Notes: a model not told the origin generated them from the sequence alone. A stretch of 31,242 nt of DNA from CAYRSS01 sp964426945 (GCA_964426945.1 CAYRSS010000047.1:1-31242), one strand, 5' to 3'. Shown: positions 14,536 through 22,685, numbered from the stretch's first letter. Made by a program: numbers and translations.

Positions 14536-16425
14536 CTATTCGAAGCGGGCGAGGGCCCAACTGACATGATCGGCGCGGTTGCCGTCGGCGGTGGCGTCGG
14601 TGCGGAGCGTGATTCGCTTCGCGCCGTCGAGCGGCACGGTCACCTCGACCGGCGCCTCGCCGCCGAAGAGCGTCGGCGATCGGTACGCCTCCTCGCCGTC
14701 AAGCTCGACGATGGCGACGGCGCTGCCGCGCTGGCCCGCGGCGCCGTCAATGCCGACCGTGGCTCGGAACTGCGTCGCCCCCTCGGGAATGACGTAGAGC
14801 TGCCGCGATGGTGTGTGTGTGCCGAGGCCGCGGAGGTAAAGGCGATCGCCCATCTGGATGAGGCCGCCGGAAACGGCGCGATCGACGCGGAGCGTCCCCC
14901 AGCCCTGGTGCTCGCGCTCGGGCGTTAGGGCGGAGACATGGGTGACCCCCGGCGCCTCGGCGGCCCTGCGAAACAGGCTGCTCGCCGCACACCAGCCGAC
15001 GATGCCGACGGTCGCCGCAGCCAGCGCGAGCCCGCTGAGCCACGTGATGCGCGCGAACGCGCGCACCAGCACAGAGTCCGTCATCCGTGCATCCGCATCG
15101 GCGGGCGAGGGCGCGGCGGCCGGCGGAAGCTCGCTCGCCGGCTTCCGCAGCGCCAATACGCACACCACCGCGAAGGCAAGCGTCATCGCGCCCGCCGTGT
15201 GCACCACGATGTCGTTGATGGGCAGCACCAGCGTCAGGTTGAGCAGCAGCAGGATCGACACAAACCAGAACGCCCGCTCGCGCCACGCAGCGCTCACCGC
15301 CCACAGCGCCAGAAACGCCAGCGCCGGGTGGGCGTAGCGCTCGTGCATCTCCGTGGGGATAAAGAAAAACGCCAGCGCCAGCGCGCCGGCCGCGCCATAG
15401 CGGGCCATGGCGCCCGCCTGCCGCGCGTGCAGGCTGAGGATCGCCGCGACGGACCACGCGTAGAGCAGCAGCGAAATATGGCGATAAGTCAGCCACAGCA
15501 GCGGCGAGGCATCGGTGGCGATCGACGGCTCGCCGCGAGCCACCGCCGCGACGATAAAGCCCGGCGGCGCCGTGTCGGCCAGTTCGGCGATGCCCAGCAA
15601 TTGCCACAGGTTCATCGCGTTGCGCGACAGCTGGTGATACTGCCCGACGACGTGTACATACGCGCGGCTCAGAACGTCATCGAGCGTGCCGGTCAGTCCG
15701 AACGGCAGCAGCAGCGCGCAGGCCGCCGCCGCCGCGCCGCACACCATCAGCGCCAGCCCACGCCACCGGCGGCATCGCCAGGTGTCGAAGATCAACAGCG
15801 GCAGCAGGGCGATGCTCTGAAACTTGGTCAGCAGCGCCAACGCGCCGAATACCCCCGCCGAGGCAAACCGCGATCGCCCCACCGCGGCCACGCCGAGCAG
15901 CAGCAGGGCGGTGTGAATCGCGTCGACCTGCCCCCAGTACGCCGAGTTGTACACCGCCGCCGGATTGAGGAAGTACAGCGCCGCCGCGGCGACGCCCGCG
16001 TGCCGCCCGGCGATCCGCCGCCCCTCCGACAGCAGGGTGAGGGCGATGACGCCGTCCGCCAGGCACGCCGGCACTTTGAGAATCGCCCGGACGACGACCT
16101 CCTCCTGCAGCACGCCGCCGACCAGCGCCGTCACCTTGCCGATTAACCACATCACCAGCACGAAGAGGGGCGGATAATCGCAGAATGCGCGATTCTCATA
16201 GAAACCGGCCAGCCCGAGCGAGCCCAGGCCGGTCGTCCAGTCGTAAAACAGGTTGGTGTCGGGCAGGTGGCCCAGCCCCTCGGTGCAGACGAGGGCCACC
16301 CGCGCGATCACGCCGATGACCAGCACGGCCGCCGCGCCAAGCAGCGCGCTGCGATCCGCCGGGGCGGGGGCGCCGGCGTGCGGCGGCAGGGTGCGGGGGG
16401 ATTGGATGGGGCTGCCTTCGTTCAT
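14536..16425 (-). CDS. Polytopic glycosyltransferase fused to a C-terminal NPCBM carbohydrate-binding domain
   Basis: From the ATG at 16425 the protein has 629 residues; GTG 16497 and ATG 16476 would lengthen it with a Pro-rich leader of doubtful value. About 10-12 membrane helices follow. Asp56 lies in the first loop (LPDTNLFYDW) and CDYPPL at about 82-87 is the YPP loop motif of polyprenol-phosphate-dependent (GT-C, GT87/PMT-like) transferases. FFFIPTEMHERYAHPALAF is a second conserved loop typical of these enzymes. After a last helix (SGLALAAATVGIVGW) comes a NPCBM/NEW2-type beta-sandwich of about 130 residues: GWGTLRVDRAVSGG, DRLYLRGLGTHTPS, FRATVGIDGAA and DHVSWALA. It probably lies on the outer side. 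The sugar and acceptor are unknown. Confidence 0.82.
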   Translation of the reverse strand: MNEGSPIQSPRTLPPHAGAPAPADRSALLGAAAVLVIGVIARVALVCTEGLGHLPDTNLFYDWTTGLGSLGLAGFYENRAFCDYPPLFVLVMWLIGKVTALVGGVLQEEVVVRAILKVPACLADGVIALTLLSEGRRIAGRHAGVAAAALYFLNPAAVYNSAYWGQVDAIHTALLLLGVAAVGRSRFASAGVFGALALLTKFQSIALLPLLIFDTWRCRRWRGLALMVCGAAAAACALLLPFGLTGTLDDVLSRAYVHVVGQYHQLSRNAMNLWQLLGIAELADTAPPGFIVAAVARGEPSIATDASPLLWLTYRHISLLLYAWSVAAILSLHARQAGAMARYGAAGALALAFFFIPTEMHERYAHPALAFLALWAVSAAWRERAFWFVSILLLLNLTLVLPINDIVVHTAGAMTLAFAVVCVLALRKPASELPPAAAPSPADADARMTDSVLVRAFARITWLSGLALAAATVGIVGWCAASSLFRRAAEAPGVTHVSALTPEREHQGWGTLRVDRAVSGGLIQMGDRLYLRGLGTHTPSRQLYVIPEGATQFRATVGIDGAAGQRGSAVAIVELDGEEAYRSPTLFGGEAPVEVTVPLDGAKRITLRTDATADGNRADHVSWALARFE

Positions 16426-16616
16426 GGTCCGTGGCGGCGGCCGGGGATCCTGTCGCCCGGCGTCGGTGGGGGCCATTGTCGCCGAAGGCCGGGCCACGTC
16501 GATAACCTCGCCGGCGAGCGAGGTCCGCGGGCGCGTGGTGAAGGCGGCGCTGAAGGGCTACAATCCGTTTTGCCGGGCGATTTCGGGGTCCGGCGGGTCA
16601 CCGGAGAGACGGGTCG
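16426..16616. promoter_or_regulatory. Divergent promoter region, with ispH -10 TACAAT at 16559-16564
   Basis: This 191-bp gap separates the glycosyltransferase (minus) from ispH (plus). GGGCTACAATCCG holds a perfect TACAAT -10 box at 16559-16564, which would start ispH transcripts near 16571 with a leader of about 46 bases. The -35 position (TGGTGA, 16536-16541) is weak. GGAGAG precedes the ispH ATG at a good distance. Confidence 0.5.
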
Positions 16617-17459
16617 ATGAAGGTGAAACTGGCTTCGTCGCGGGGCTTCTGCTTCGGCGTCGAGGACGCCATCGAGGTCGCCGAGGACGCCGTGGCCACC
16701 CACGGCGCGGGGAAGGTCGTGGCCCTCGGCCCGGTCATCCACAATCCACAGATGGTCGGCCGCCTCGAGCAGGCCGGGCTGAACCAGTCGGGCGATCTCG
16801 AAACCATCGAAACCGACCAGGCCGTGCTGATCCGCTCGCACGGCGCCACCCCCGAAACCTACCAGCGGGCCCGCGACCGCGGGCTGAACATCATCGACGC
16901 AACATGCGTGCTGGTGAAACGCGCCCAGAACGTCGTCAAGCAACTGCACGAAGAGGGCTACCACGTCGTCATGATCGGCGATCCGAACCACCCCGAGGTC
17001 AAGGGCGTCATCGCCTATGCGCCGGAGGTGACGGTGGTGGACCGCGGGTCAGACCTGGAGGCCGCCCTCCCTTACAAAGAGCGGCTGGGCATCGTCGCCC
17101 AGACCACACACTCACCCGCCCACGCCGCCGAGATGATCGCCGAGATCCTCAAGCGTCCCTACCGCGAAGTGAAGATCGTCAACACCCTCTGCCTCGAAGT
17201 CACGCGTCGCCAGGACGCGGCGGTGGCCCTTTGTGCCGAGGTGGACGTGATGTTCGTTCTCGGCGGCATGCACTCCGCGAACACGCGCGAAATGGCCCGC
17301 ATGTGCCGCGAAGCCGGCACCGATACGCATCACCTCGAAACCTGGGACGACTTCCGCCCGGAGATGATCGCCGGCAAGTCAGTCGCCGGCGTGACCGCCG
17401 GCGCGTCCACGCCGGAGTGGATCATCCAGGACTTCGTAGGGCGGCTTGAGGCGCTGTAG
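16617..17459 (+). CDS. ispH: 4-hydroxy-3-methylbut-2-enyl diphosphate reductase
   Basis: 280 residues, slightly shorter than E. coli IspH. It catalyses the last step of the MEP isoprenoid pathway, reducing HMBPP to IPP and DMAPP with a 4Fe-4S cluster. The three cluster cysteines are Cys12 (RGFCFGV), Cys97 (DATC) and Cys192 (NTLCLEV). The substrate pocket is present: His42, His75 (RSHGA), His125 and Glu127 (NHPEVKG), the TQTT-like AQTTHS, and HSAN in place of SSN. The start is ATG at 16617 with GGAGAG upstream. No gene follows closely on the same strand; a repeat-containing gap comes next. No sign of damage. Confidence 0.96.
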   Translation: MKVKLASSRGFCFGVEDAIEVAEDAVATHGAGKVVALGPVIHNPQMVGRLEQAGLNQSGDLETIETDQAVLIRSHGATPETYQRARDRGLNIIDATCVLVKRAQNVVKQLHEEGYHVVMIGDPNHPEVKGVIAYAPEVTVVDRGSDLEAALPYKERLGIVAQTTHSPAHAAEMIAEILKRPYREVKIVNTLCLEVTRRQDAAVALCAEVDVMFVLGGMHSANTREMARMCREAGTDTHHLETWDDFRPEMIAGKSVAGVTAGASTPEWIIQDFVGRLEAL

Positions 17460-17753
17460 AGGCGGGGGCGTCGGGCGTGCATCTTCCGGATGGTCGCGAA
17501 TCAAGCGCCTTCTTGAAGGTGAGCTACCCTCGCACGCCATCTTCACCCGGAGGGCGCGCGAGGCGTTCACGAAACTCCCGATGTTTCGTCCGCTCTCCGG
17601 GCGGAAATCTCGTAGGGTGGGCATCGCCCACCTCACCCGTGACGGCGGCTGATCGGCCGAAGGTGGGCGGTGCCCACCCTACAGAATCTTGCCCGGACGG
17701 CTGATGCGCGCCCTTGTCCCGCGCTGCGGGATGAAGTGAGGGCGGGCAGTGTG
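17460..17753. other. Intergenic region carrying repeat copy 1
   Basis: This 294-bp gap between ispH and the convergent dockerin gene contains the 71-bp palindromic repeat (17612-17682). Reading frames through it yield peptides of the VGWAPPTFGRSAAVT type that come only from the repeat and occur identically at the second copy, so they are not genes. I see no clear T-tailed terminator. Confidence 0.65.
17612..17682 (+). repeat. 71-bp palindromic dispersed repeat, copy 1
   Basis: The element starts GTAGGGTGGGCATCGCCCAC and ends GGGCGGTGCCCACCCTAC. The two 22-base ends are inverted repeats of each other (21 of 22 positions), and each end is itself palindromic around GTGGGC/GCCCAC. A central ~27-base unpaired part includes GGCGGCTGATCGGCCG. 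It matches the copy at 19936 at 69 of 71 positions in the same orientation. AATCT occurs just outside both ends (17606-17610 and 17685-17689), possibly a 5-bp target duplication. It looks like a REP/MITE-type non-coding element. Confidence 0.9.
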
Positions 17754-18440
17754 TTATGGGCAAACTGCCCCTATCGCTATCTGGAAGTGAGCGAAATCGG
17801 CCATGTCGAAATCGCCATCATCGTCGAAGTCGACTCGGTTGAAGTGCACTTGACTACAATCGAGGTTTGGAACCGCCGGCCCATTCAAGCAAGTGGCGAC
17901 AAGCTCGAAGTCGGCGAGGTTCACCGTCCCGTCGGTATTCAGATCCAGGATGCAAGCTTGAAACTCGCCGACGTACACGCTGAACTCGCGCGTGACGGCG
18001 TCAACGATCTCTCGCAAGGGCTGGGTGCCCACATAGGTTGTGAATTCGAGGGAGATGGCGTCGAAAATGACCGTGCCCAGCGGATCCGCGTAGGCTGTAA
18101 ACTCGCGCGACACAGCGTCGGTCTGCTGTCGCAACGGCTGCGTGCCGTTGTATACAGTGAACTCGCGTGAGTTCGTGTCTGTGATGCCGCCTGCCGCCCC
18201 GGCATCGAAGAAGACCGTAAACTCGTCAGTGATCGCGTCGGTCTGCACGCGCAGCGGCTGGGTGCCGACGTAGACGGTGAACTCACGGGACCACGAATCC
18301 TCGATCGCCGGATAGGTGGAGTCGTCGACGTACACCGTGAATTCGCGGGAGATGGCGTCGCTCTGGTTCTGGGCGCGCACGCCTGGCACGCTGACGCCAG
18401 CCGACATACTCAGTGTGATGAAGATCAACCTGGCGCGCAT
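17754..18440 (-). CDS. Secreted protein with 20-residue SREFTVYV repeats and a C-terminal dockerin
   Basis: From the ATG at 18440 (GGAGG five bases upstream) the protein has 228 residues. MRARLIFITLSMSAGVSVPGVRAQ is a signal peptide. Residues 28-158 consist of seven repeats of about 20 residues with the core [DA][IV][ST]REFTVYV at positions 31, 51, 71, 91, 111, 130 and 150; every second repeat continues GTQPLR (59, 99, 138). The end (164-225) is a type-I dockerin with two calcium loops, DLNTDGTVNLAD (166-177) and DFDDDGDFDMAD (204-215). Dockerins usually attach proteins to cohesins on a surface or complex; no cohesin is seen here. It lies 44 bp after the glycine-rich secreted gene on the same strand and is probably co-transcribed. 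Confidence 0.85.
   Translation of the reverse strand: MRARLIFITLSMSAGVSVPGVRAQNQSDAISREFTVYVDDSTYPAIEDSWSREFTVYVGTQPLRVQTDAITDEFTVFFDAGAAGGITDTNSREFTVYNGTQPLRQQTDAVSREFTAYADPLGTVIFDAISLEFTTYVGTQPLREIVDAVTREFSVYVGEFQACILDLNTDGTVNLADFELVATCLNGPAVPNLDCSQVHFNRVDFDDDGDFDMADFAHFQIAIGAVCP
17967..18359 (-). repeat. Seven tandem ~60-bp coding repeats (SREFTVYV units)
   Basis: The repeat spans residues 28-158 of the dockerin protein, with a period of 20, 20, 20, 20, 19 and 20 residues. The DNA copies are diverged but still recognisable (GAACTCGCG is shared by several). An alternation of two unit types, with and without GTQPLR, suggests growth by duplication of a two-unit, 120-bp block. Confidence 0.85.
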
Positions 18441-18484
18441 GCTCGCCTCCACCGTATGCCCGATGATCCGTCGAGCTCGCGCAC

Positions 18485-19690
18485 TCACGGCGGCGGCATC
18501 GAGGCCCGAACCTGCACGGCCGAGAACCCGGGCGGCAGGTTCAATGTGGCTTGCCAGGTGGACAGTGCAAAATCGCCGCTGATGAACGTGGCGTTGACCG
18601 TGAAGCTGTTTACCCCGCGCGGCACGACGCGGGCGACGACGTTCCAGGCCGGAGTGCCGGGCGGATCAGATCCTGTCGGCACATTTTCGCATTCGATTGT
18701 CAGGATCTGCATCCCGTTAGTAACATTCACGTCGGCCTGGGGAAAGGCGAACGAGGCGGCGGGATCGGCGGGGATGGCCTCAGGGCCGAGCGTAACCACG
18801 CGGGCGCGCGGGGGTGAGAGTGTAAGATCTTCGGGCCAGAGGGCGGCGGTTGTGCCGGGGAGGCCAACCGATGCGATGGGGCTGCCGACAGACCCGAACG
18901 CGAGCTCATTCGCCTCAACTCGAATACGCCCGAAATCACCGGTATCATTATAGTCCTGCGCGATGAGCGTTCCAGTTCCCTGAAGGCGATTACAGACAAT
19001 GCGGATCGTGCCGCCAGTGGTGCGACGAAATCCGACGCTGGCGTTGACAGTGCCATTCAACGTCATAGTCCCCGAGGAGGCCAACAATATTGCCCCGCCG
19101 CCACCACCGCCGACTCCCTGCGCCGAATTCGTGTGATATGAACCCCCGGAGCCGCCGATCAGTGGAATGCACCGGGCGTTTCCGTACCCGTTGGACCCAT
19201 AAAAGGAAGTTTGGTTAATATCTCTTCCGCCGGGTCCCAGTCCTCCAATGTAGTTTGGCCCAGAACCACGAAACCCACCGGGGCCGCCGCGGTAGAAATT
19301 CAGTGGATCCGCTTCGTTGACAGGGACTAAGCTAACAGTTCCGGCAATTGTCACGGGCCCATCGACCAGCCACACCACAGGAGGATTCGGTCCATCCACC
19401 AGGTAGTTCCGATTGCGGAACGAGACCGTCACCCCGGACGGGATATTTACCGAGGAGTAGCGGAAGACGACGGCCCATTTCTCAGGGTCGTACACGCCTT
19501 CCCCCGGATTTGGATTGGGGCCGTCCCACGCTCCGACATCGGCGAGAGCGAGATCGATGGTCACGTTGCTCGCCGGGCTGAACGCTCCGTCCGAGCCATC
19601 AGCCCCTGGGATGACGACCTGCGCTGCGGCGGGCACAGCAACGCTCAGGGACACCAACAGAGACTTCATTACGCAGGCTTGACGTGACAT
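18485..19690 (-). CDS. Secreted glycine-rich protein, function unknown
   Basis: The ATG at 19690 follows AGGAGAG at a good distance and gives 401 residues; the signal peptide MSRQACVMKSLLVSLSVAVPAAA ends near residue 23. A DPEKWAVVFRYSSVNIPSG region and PVVWLVDGPVTIAGTVSL resemble beta-helix-type extracellular proteins of planctomycetes and myxobacteria. The centre is glycine-rich (GGPGGFRGSGPNY, GGLGPGGRD, IGGSGGSYH, GVGGGGGGAILL). The final ~110 residues read like a beta-sandwich. No anchor, dockerin or catalytic motif is visible. The coding sequence looks less GC-rich than its neighbours (AT-rich patches around 19200-19340), which may reflect transfer or relaxed surface-protein evolution. 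It is the first gene of a unit with the dockerin gene. Confidence 0.8.
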   Translation of the reverse strand: MSRQACVMKSLLVSLSVAVPAAAQVVIPGADGSDGAFSPASNVTIDLALADVGAWDGPNPNPGEGVYDPEKWAVVFRYSSVNIPSGVTVSFRNRNYLVDGPNPPVVWLVDGPVTIAGTVSLVPVNEADPLNFYRGGPGGFRGSGPNYIGGLGPGGRDINQTSFYGSNGYGNARCIPLIGGSGGSYHTNSAQGVGGGGGGAILLASSGTMTLNGTVNASVGFRRTTGGTIRIVCNRLQGTGTLIAQDYNDTGDFGRIRVEANELAFGSVGSPIASVGLPGTTAALWPEDLTLSPPRARVVTLGPEAIPADPAASFAFPQADVNVTNGMQILTIECENVPTGSDPPGTPAWNVVARVVPRGVNSFTVNATFISGDFALSTWQATLNLPPGFSAVQVRASMPPP

Positions 19691-19764
19691 TGATTGCTCT
19701 CCTGACAAGATTGAACGCAATCGAGCCGCGCTCAGGATGACCGGATTGGAGAATTCGGGCGTGA

Positions 19765-19793
19765 ATCGTACCGTTCGGCTTGTAAGATTGCAA
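19765..19793 (-). promoter_or_regulatory. Sigma-70-like promoter of the secreted-protein operon
   Basis: On the minus strand TTGCAA (19788-19793) is followed after exactly 17 bases by TACGAT (19765-19770). The start would be near 19758, a leader of about 68 bases before the ATG at 19690, which has AGGAGAG. It is the best-formed -35/-10 pair in this part of the window. Confidence 0.6.
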
Positions 19794-19935
19794 GAAGATT
19801 CCTGGTGAGCAGGGCGGTTCCCGTCGCGCGCTACTTGGAACTGGGCGGGCGGTGGTCCGGGTCAACCCGAGGGCTTTTGCCGGTGCGAAGCAGCGCTGGA
19901 ACAGCGCCGCCGATGAGCCAATCGTGGGCAGTTCT

Positions 19936-20006
19936 GCAGGGTGGGCATCGCCCACCTCAGCCGTGACGGCGGCTGATCGGCCGAAGGTGGGCGGTGCCCA
20001 CCCTAC
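19936..20006 (+). repeat. 71-bp palindromic dispersed repeat, copy 2
   Basis: It begins GCAGGGTGGGCATCGCCCAC and ends GTGCCCACCCTAC. It differs from copy 1 only at the second base (C for T) and at one internal position (G for C in CAGCCG). It has the same orientation as copy 1 and is 2.3 kb away. It ends 61 bp before the lipase start. No target duplication is obvious here. Confidence 0.9.
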
Positions 20007-20067
20007 GAAACGGCGCCGGGTGGGGTAGAATCCTTCCCACCTGATCCCCTCGGCCGGAGGCTGCGCC

Positions 20068-21363
20068 GTGCAGAACCCCGTCATCCTCATTCCCGGAATC
20101 ACCGCCACCACGCTGCACGACGACTATCCGCTGAACACTCTCGACATCTGGACGATGGTGCTCAACAAGGACTTCCACCGCGTCGGCTTGCACCCGGATG
20201 ATCTGCGCTACGAGGCGTATGAGCCGGCGCGGGTGTATGCCGGGCGGGTGTTTGCCATCTATCACGACTTCATGGCGGCCCTGCGGCACGAGCTCAGCCC
20301 CCACGCCGATCAGCCGACGCCGGTGTTCGCCTTCCCGTACGACTGGCGGCGTCCGCTGGCGGTGACGGCGGAAGAGTTCGCCCGCTTCGTCGACGAGGTG
20401 GTCGCCCGCACCGCGCTGATGCGGCACTACCGCGATTTCCGCGGCGGCCGCCAGCGCGTCGACCTCGTCGGTCACTCGATGGGCGGGCTGGTGATCTGCG
20501 AATACCTGAGCCGCTTCGGCGGGCGGCGCGTGCGGAAGGTGGCCACCCTGGGCACGCCGTTCCTCGGGGCGATGGAAGCGGTGGTCAAGCTGACCTCGGG
20601 CCTTGGGGTGCTTTCCGGCGAGGTCCCCAGCGAGCGGGAGCGCGAGACGGCCCGCTCCACGCCGGCGGTGTATCACCTGCTGCCTTCGTATGACGGCGCG
20701 ACGGTTGACGAGGCGGGCAACGCCATCGACCACGATTTGTTCGTGGTGGACAACTGGCAGGGGTCGATCCTGCGAAGCCTCGTGGAGTACATCCGCCTCC
20801 ACGCGGTCGAACCGCCGCGGGATGACGATCCGGCGGCGCAGGCCGCGGCGGAGATGGCGCGGGCGCGGGACCTGCTCGGCCGGCTGCTGGGCGACGCCGC
20901 CGATCACCGCCGGCGGGTGATGACGCTGGACCTGGCGGGCGCCGGGCTGCGGGCGGAGGACTGGCTGGCGGTCGTGGGGCTGGGTGAGCCGACGCGACTG
21001 GCGATGACGCCGGCACCGGTGGAGGGCGGCCTGCGGTTCAAGGTGCACGACGCGACGCCCTCGCCCAAGGTGAACTCGCCGCGGGGCGGGGACAGCACGG
21101 TGCCCGTGCCCGGCGCGATGCCGCCGTTCCTGCCGCGCGAGAGCCTGTTCGGTGTGTCGCGCGACGACTTTGAGTGGTTCGAGTTCGGCGACCGGGCGCT
21201 GACGCGGGCCGCGGGGCTGCACGCGCTGCTGCCGAACCTAAACGTCGTGCAGCGGCTGGCGATCAAGCACTTCCGCCCCGGCTTCGGCGGGCCCTACACC
21301 GGCAGGCCGGTTCCCGGCGTGAAGAAGGCCGACTGGCTGCCTCCGATCCCGCTGCCGGCGTAG
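20068..21363 (+). CDS. LCAT-like alpha/beta hydrolase (lipase/acyltransferase)
   Basis: 431 residues from GTG 20068, preceded by CGGAGG at seven bases. VILIPGITATTL gives the oxyanion-hole strand, FAFPYDWRRPL is the LCAT/phospholipase signature, and VDLVGHSMGGLV contains the nucleophile Ser137. The catalytic His is probably in GLHALLPNLN near the C-terminus. The protein has no signal peptide, so it acts in the cytoplasm or is released otherwise. Family members esterify or hydrolyse lipids, but the substrate is unknown. It sits alone between a repeat and cdsA, on the same strand as the latter, with 174 bp between them. Confidence 0.85.
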   Translation: MQNPVILIPGITATTLHDDYPLNTLDIWTMVLNKDFHRVGLHPDDLRYEAYEPARVYAGRVFAIYHDFMAALRHELSPHADQPTPVFAFPYDWRRPLAVTAEEFARFVDEVVARTALMRHYRDFRGGRQRVDLVGHSMGGLVICEYLSRFGGRRVRKVATLGTPFLGAMEAVVKLTSGLGVLSGEVPSERERETARSTPAVYHLLPSYDGATVDEAGNAIDHDLFVVDNWQGSILRSLVEYIRLHAVEPPRDDDPAAQAAAEMARARDLLGRLLGDAADHRRRVMTLDLAGAGLRAEDWLAVVGLGEPTRLAMTPAPVEGGLRFKVHDATPSPKVNSPRGGDSTVPVPGAMPPFLPRESLFGVSRDDFEWFEFGDRALTRAAGLHALLPNLNVVQRLAIKHFRPGFGGPYTGRPVPGVKKADWLPPIPLPA

Positions 21364-21479
21364 TCGCAGTCGTCGCGAGGGGCACGGTGCGCGTCGGCGC
21401 AGGCGGTGGACAGGCGCGCAGCCCCGGCGTATCGTGCCTGACCCTCTGGCTCGCCCGCCGCCGCGATCCGGCGATCCTT

Positions 21480-21504
21480 GCCCCGCACACCGGTCGTGCG
21501 GGGC
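21480..21504 (+). terminator. GC-rich hairpin between lipase and cdsA
   Basis: GCCCCGCAC (21480-21488), loop ACCGGTC, GTGCGGGGC (21496-21504): a perfect 9-bp stem. No T run follows, so it could equally be an attenuator or leader structure for cdsA, whose ATG is 34 bp further. Confidence 0.4.
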
Positions 21505-21537
21505 TCAGCGGCGCAGGGGCGGCGGTCATACCCGGGC

Positions 21538-22605
21538 ATGCACTCAGTAGCGCAGCGCATCCTCTTCGGCCTCCTGGCGATTCTCGCGATCGTGGGCATC
21601 GTCCTCGTCGACGTCACCATCAGCCGCACCCTGCTGCAGCCGGACTCGATCGACACGACCACCGCAGTCGGCCGTTGGATCGACGCGCGCGCAGCCTCGC
21701 TGGCGGAGAGCCCCTTCGGCGACCTGTTGAAGCAGGGCAGTTCGATCCCGCTGGTGTTCCAGGGCATGCTGCTGATCGGCGGCTTCGAGATGCGCCGGCT
21801 GCTGGAGGGTCGGGGCTATCGCCCGCACGGGCGGTTCGCGATGTTCATGGCCGCGGTGATGTTCCTGTCGCCGTGGTTCGCATCGGCGGGGTGGTTGGGC
21901 TCGCGTCCGCACCATCTGGAAGGGCACTTCTGGTACGTCGTGTGGTTCGGGTTGACGCTGGTGGGGGCGGGGTTCCTTTCGGTCTGGCGCCGCCAGCCGG
22001 CGGGGATGCTGGGGGACTACGCGGCGACGCTGCTGATTGTGATCTACGTGGGATTCCTGCCCTCCTTCGCCACGCAGCTGCGCTGCAGCGTGGACATCCC
22101 GCTATGGCACGGGGCGTGGCTGCTGGTGGTGATGCTGCTGGTGATCAAGGCCTCGGACATCGGAGCGTACCTCGTCGGCACGGCGATCGGCCGCCACAAG
22201 CTCATCCCCTCCATCAGCCCCGCGAAGTCGGTCGAGGGCATGCTGGGCGGGATCGCGTTCAGCATGCTGGCCGGGGTACTGCTGGCGTGGGCCGGGCGGG
22301 CCCCGTCAATCCTGAACGGGGCGGACTCGGTCACCGTCTGGCACGAAATCGGGCAGGTGTTCGGCCGGGACGTGCCGAGTTCGTGGCTGCACCCGTTAAG
22401 CAGGGCTGCCATTTTTGGATTTTGCATGTCAGTGACAGCTCAGATGGGCGACCTGCTGGAGTCGGGCTTTAAGCGGGATGGCGGAATCAAGGATTCCGGG
22501 CATATCATCCCTCGGTTCGGCGGTATACTGGACCTGATCGACAGCCCGGTGCTGGCGATGCCCCTCGGCTGGTTCCTCCTGACCGAGTGGTGGGGCGTCG
22601 CCTGA
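21538..22605 (+). CDS. cdsA: Phosphatidate cytidylyltransferase
   Basis: 355 residues from ATG 21538; an upstream reading to 21478 adds only a charged tail. It makes CDP-diacylglycerol from phosphatidate and CTP for phospholipid synthesis in the cytoplasmic membrane. About eight membrane helices are present. The C-terminal CDP-diacylglycerol synthase signature is clear: KASDIGAYLVGTAIGRHKL, SPAKSVEGMLGG, then AQMGDLLESGFKRDGGIKDSGHIIPRFGGILDLIDSP, with the conserved Asp residues that bind metal and CTP. The N-terminal helix region is long for the family. It is followed after 80 bp by phoH. Confidence 0.93.
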   Translation: MHSVAQRILFGLLAILAIVGIVLVDVTISRTLLQPDSIDTTTAVGRWIDARAASLAESPFGDLLKQGSSIPLVFQGMLLIGGFEMRRLLEGRGYRPHGRFAMFMAAVMFLSPWFASAGWLGSRPHHLEGHFWYVVWFGLTLVGAGFLSVWRRQPAGMLGDYAATLLIVIYVGFLPSFATQLRCSVDIPLWHGAWLLVVMLLVIKASDIGAYLVGTAIGRHKLIPSISPAKSVEGMLGGIAFSMLAGVLLAWAGRAPSILNGADSVTVWHEIGQVFGRDVPSSWLHPLSRAAIFGFCMSVTAQMGDLLESGFKRDGGIKDSGHIIPRFGGILDLIDSPVLAMPLGWFLLTEWWGVA

Positions 22606-22685
22606 GAGGCAGCAGCGCGGGGGCATCAACCGGCGATCGTCCACCGGGCGACGCAGGCCGGGGCGGCCCCCACGAGTGAGAACGG

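Larger units (their letters stand above)
19691..20067. other. Intergenic region with secreted-gene promoter and repeat copy 2
   Basis: This 377-bp gap separates the minus-strand secreted genes from the plus-strand lipase. It contains the promoter at 19765-19793, the second 71-bp repeat (19936-20006) and a TAGAAT -10-like box (20026-20031, in GGGGTAGAATCC) ahead of the lipase. Reading frames across it carry the repeat-derived VGWAPPTFGRSAAVT peptide and are not credible genes. Confidence 0.65.

Noticed and set aside
12674..14569. 631-codon open frame on the plus strand
   Set aside because: It is antisense to the degenerate receiver/GGDEF/HD-GYP gene; the composition is Arg/Ala/Gly-rich without recognisable motifs, while the minus frame aligns with three known folds.
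17524..17763. Small ORF with the VGWAPPTFGRSAAVT peptide, and its counterpart at 19599-20111
   Set aside because: The peptide comes from the 71-bp repeat and recurs at both copies; no ribosome site or domain supports a gene.
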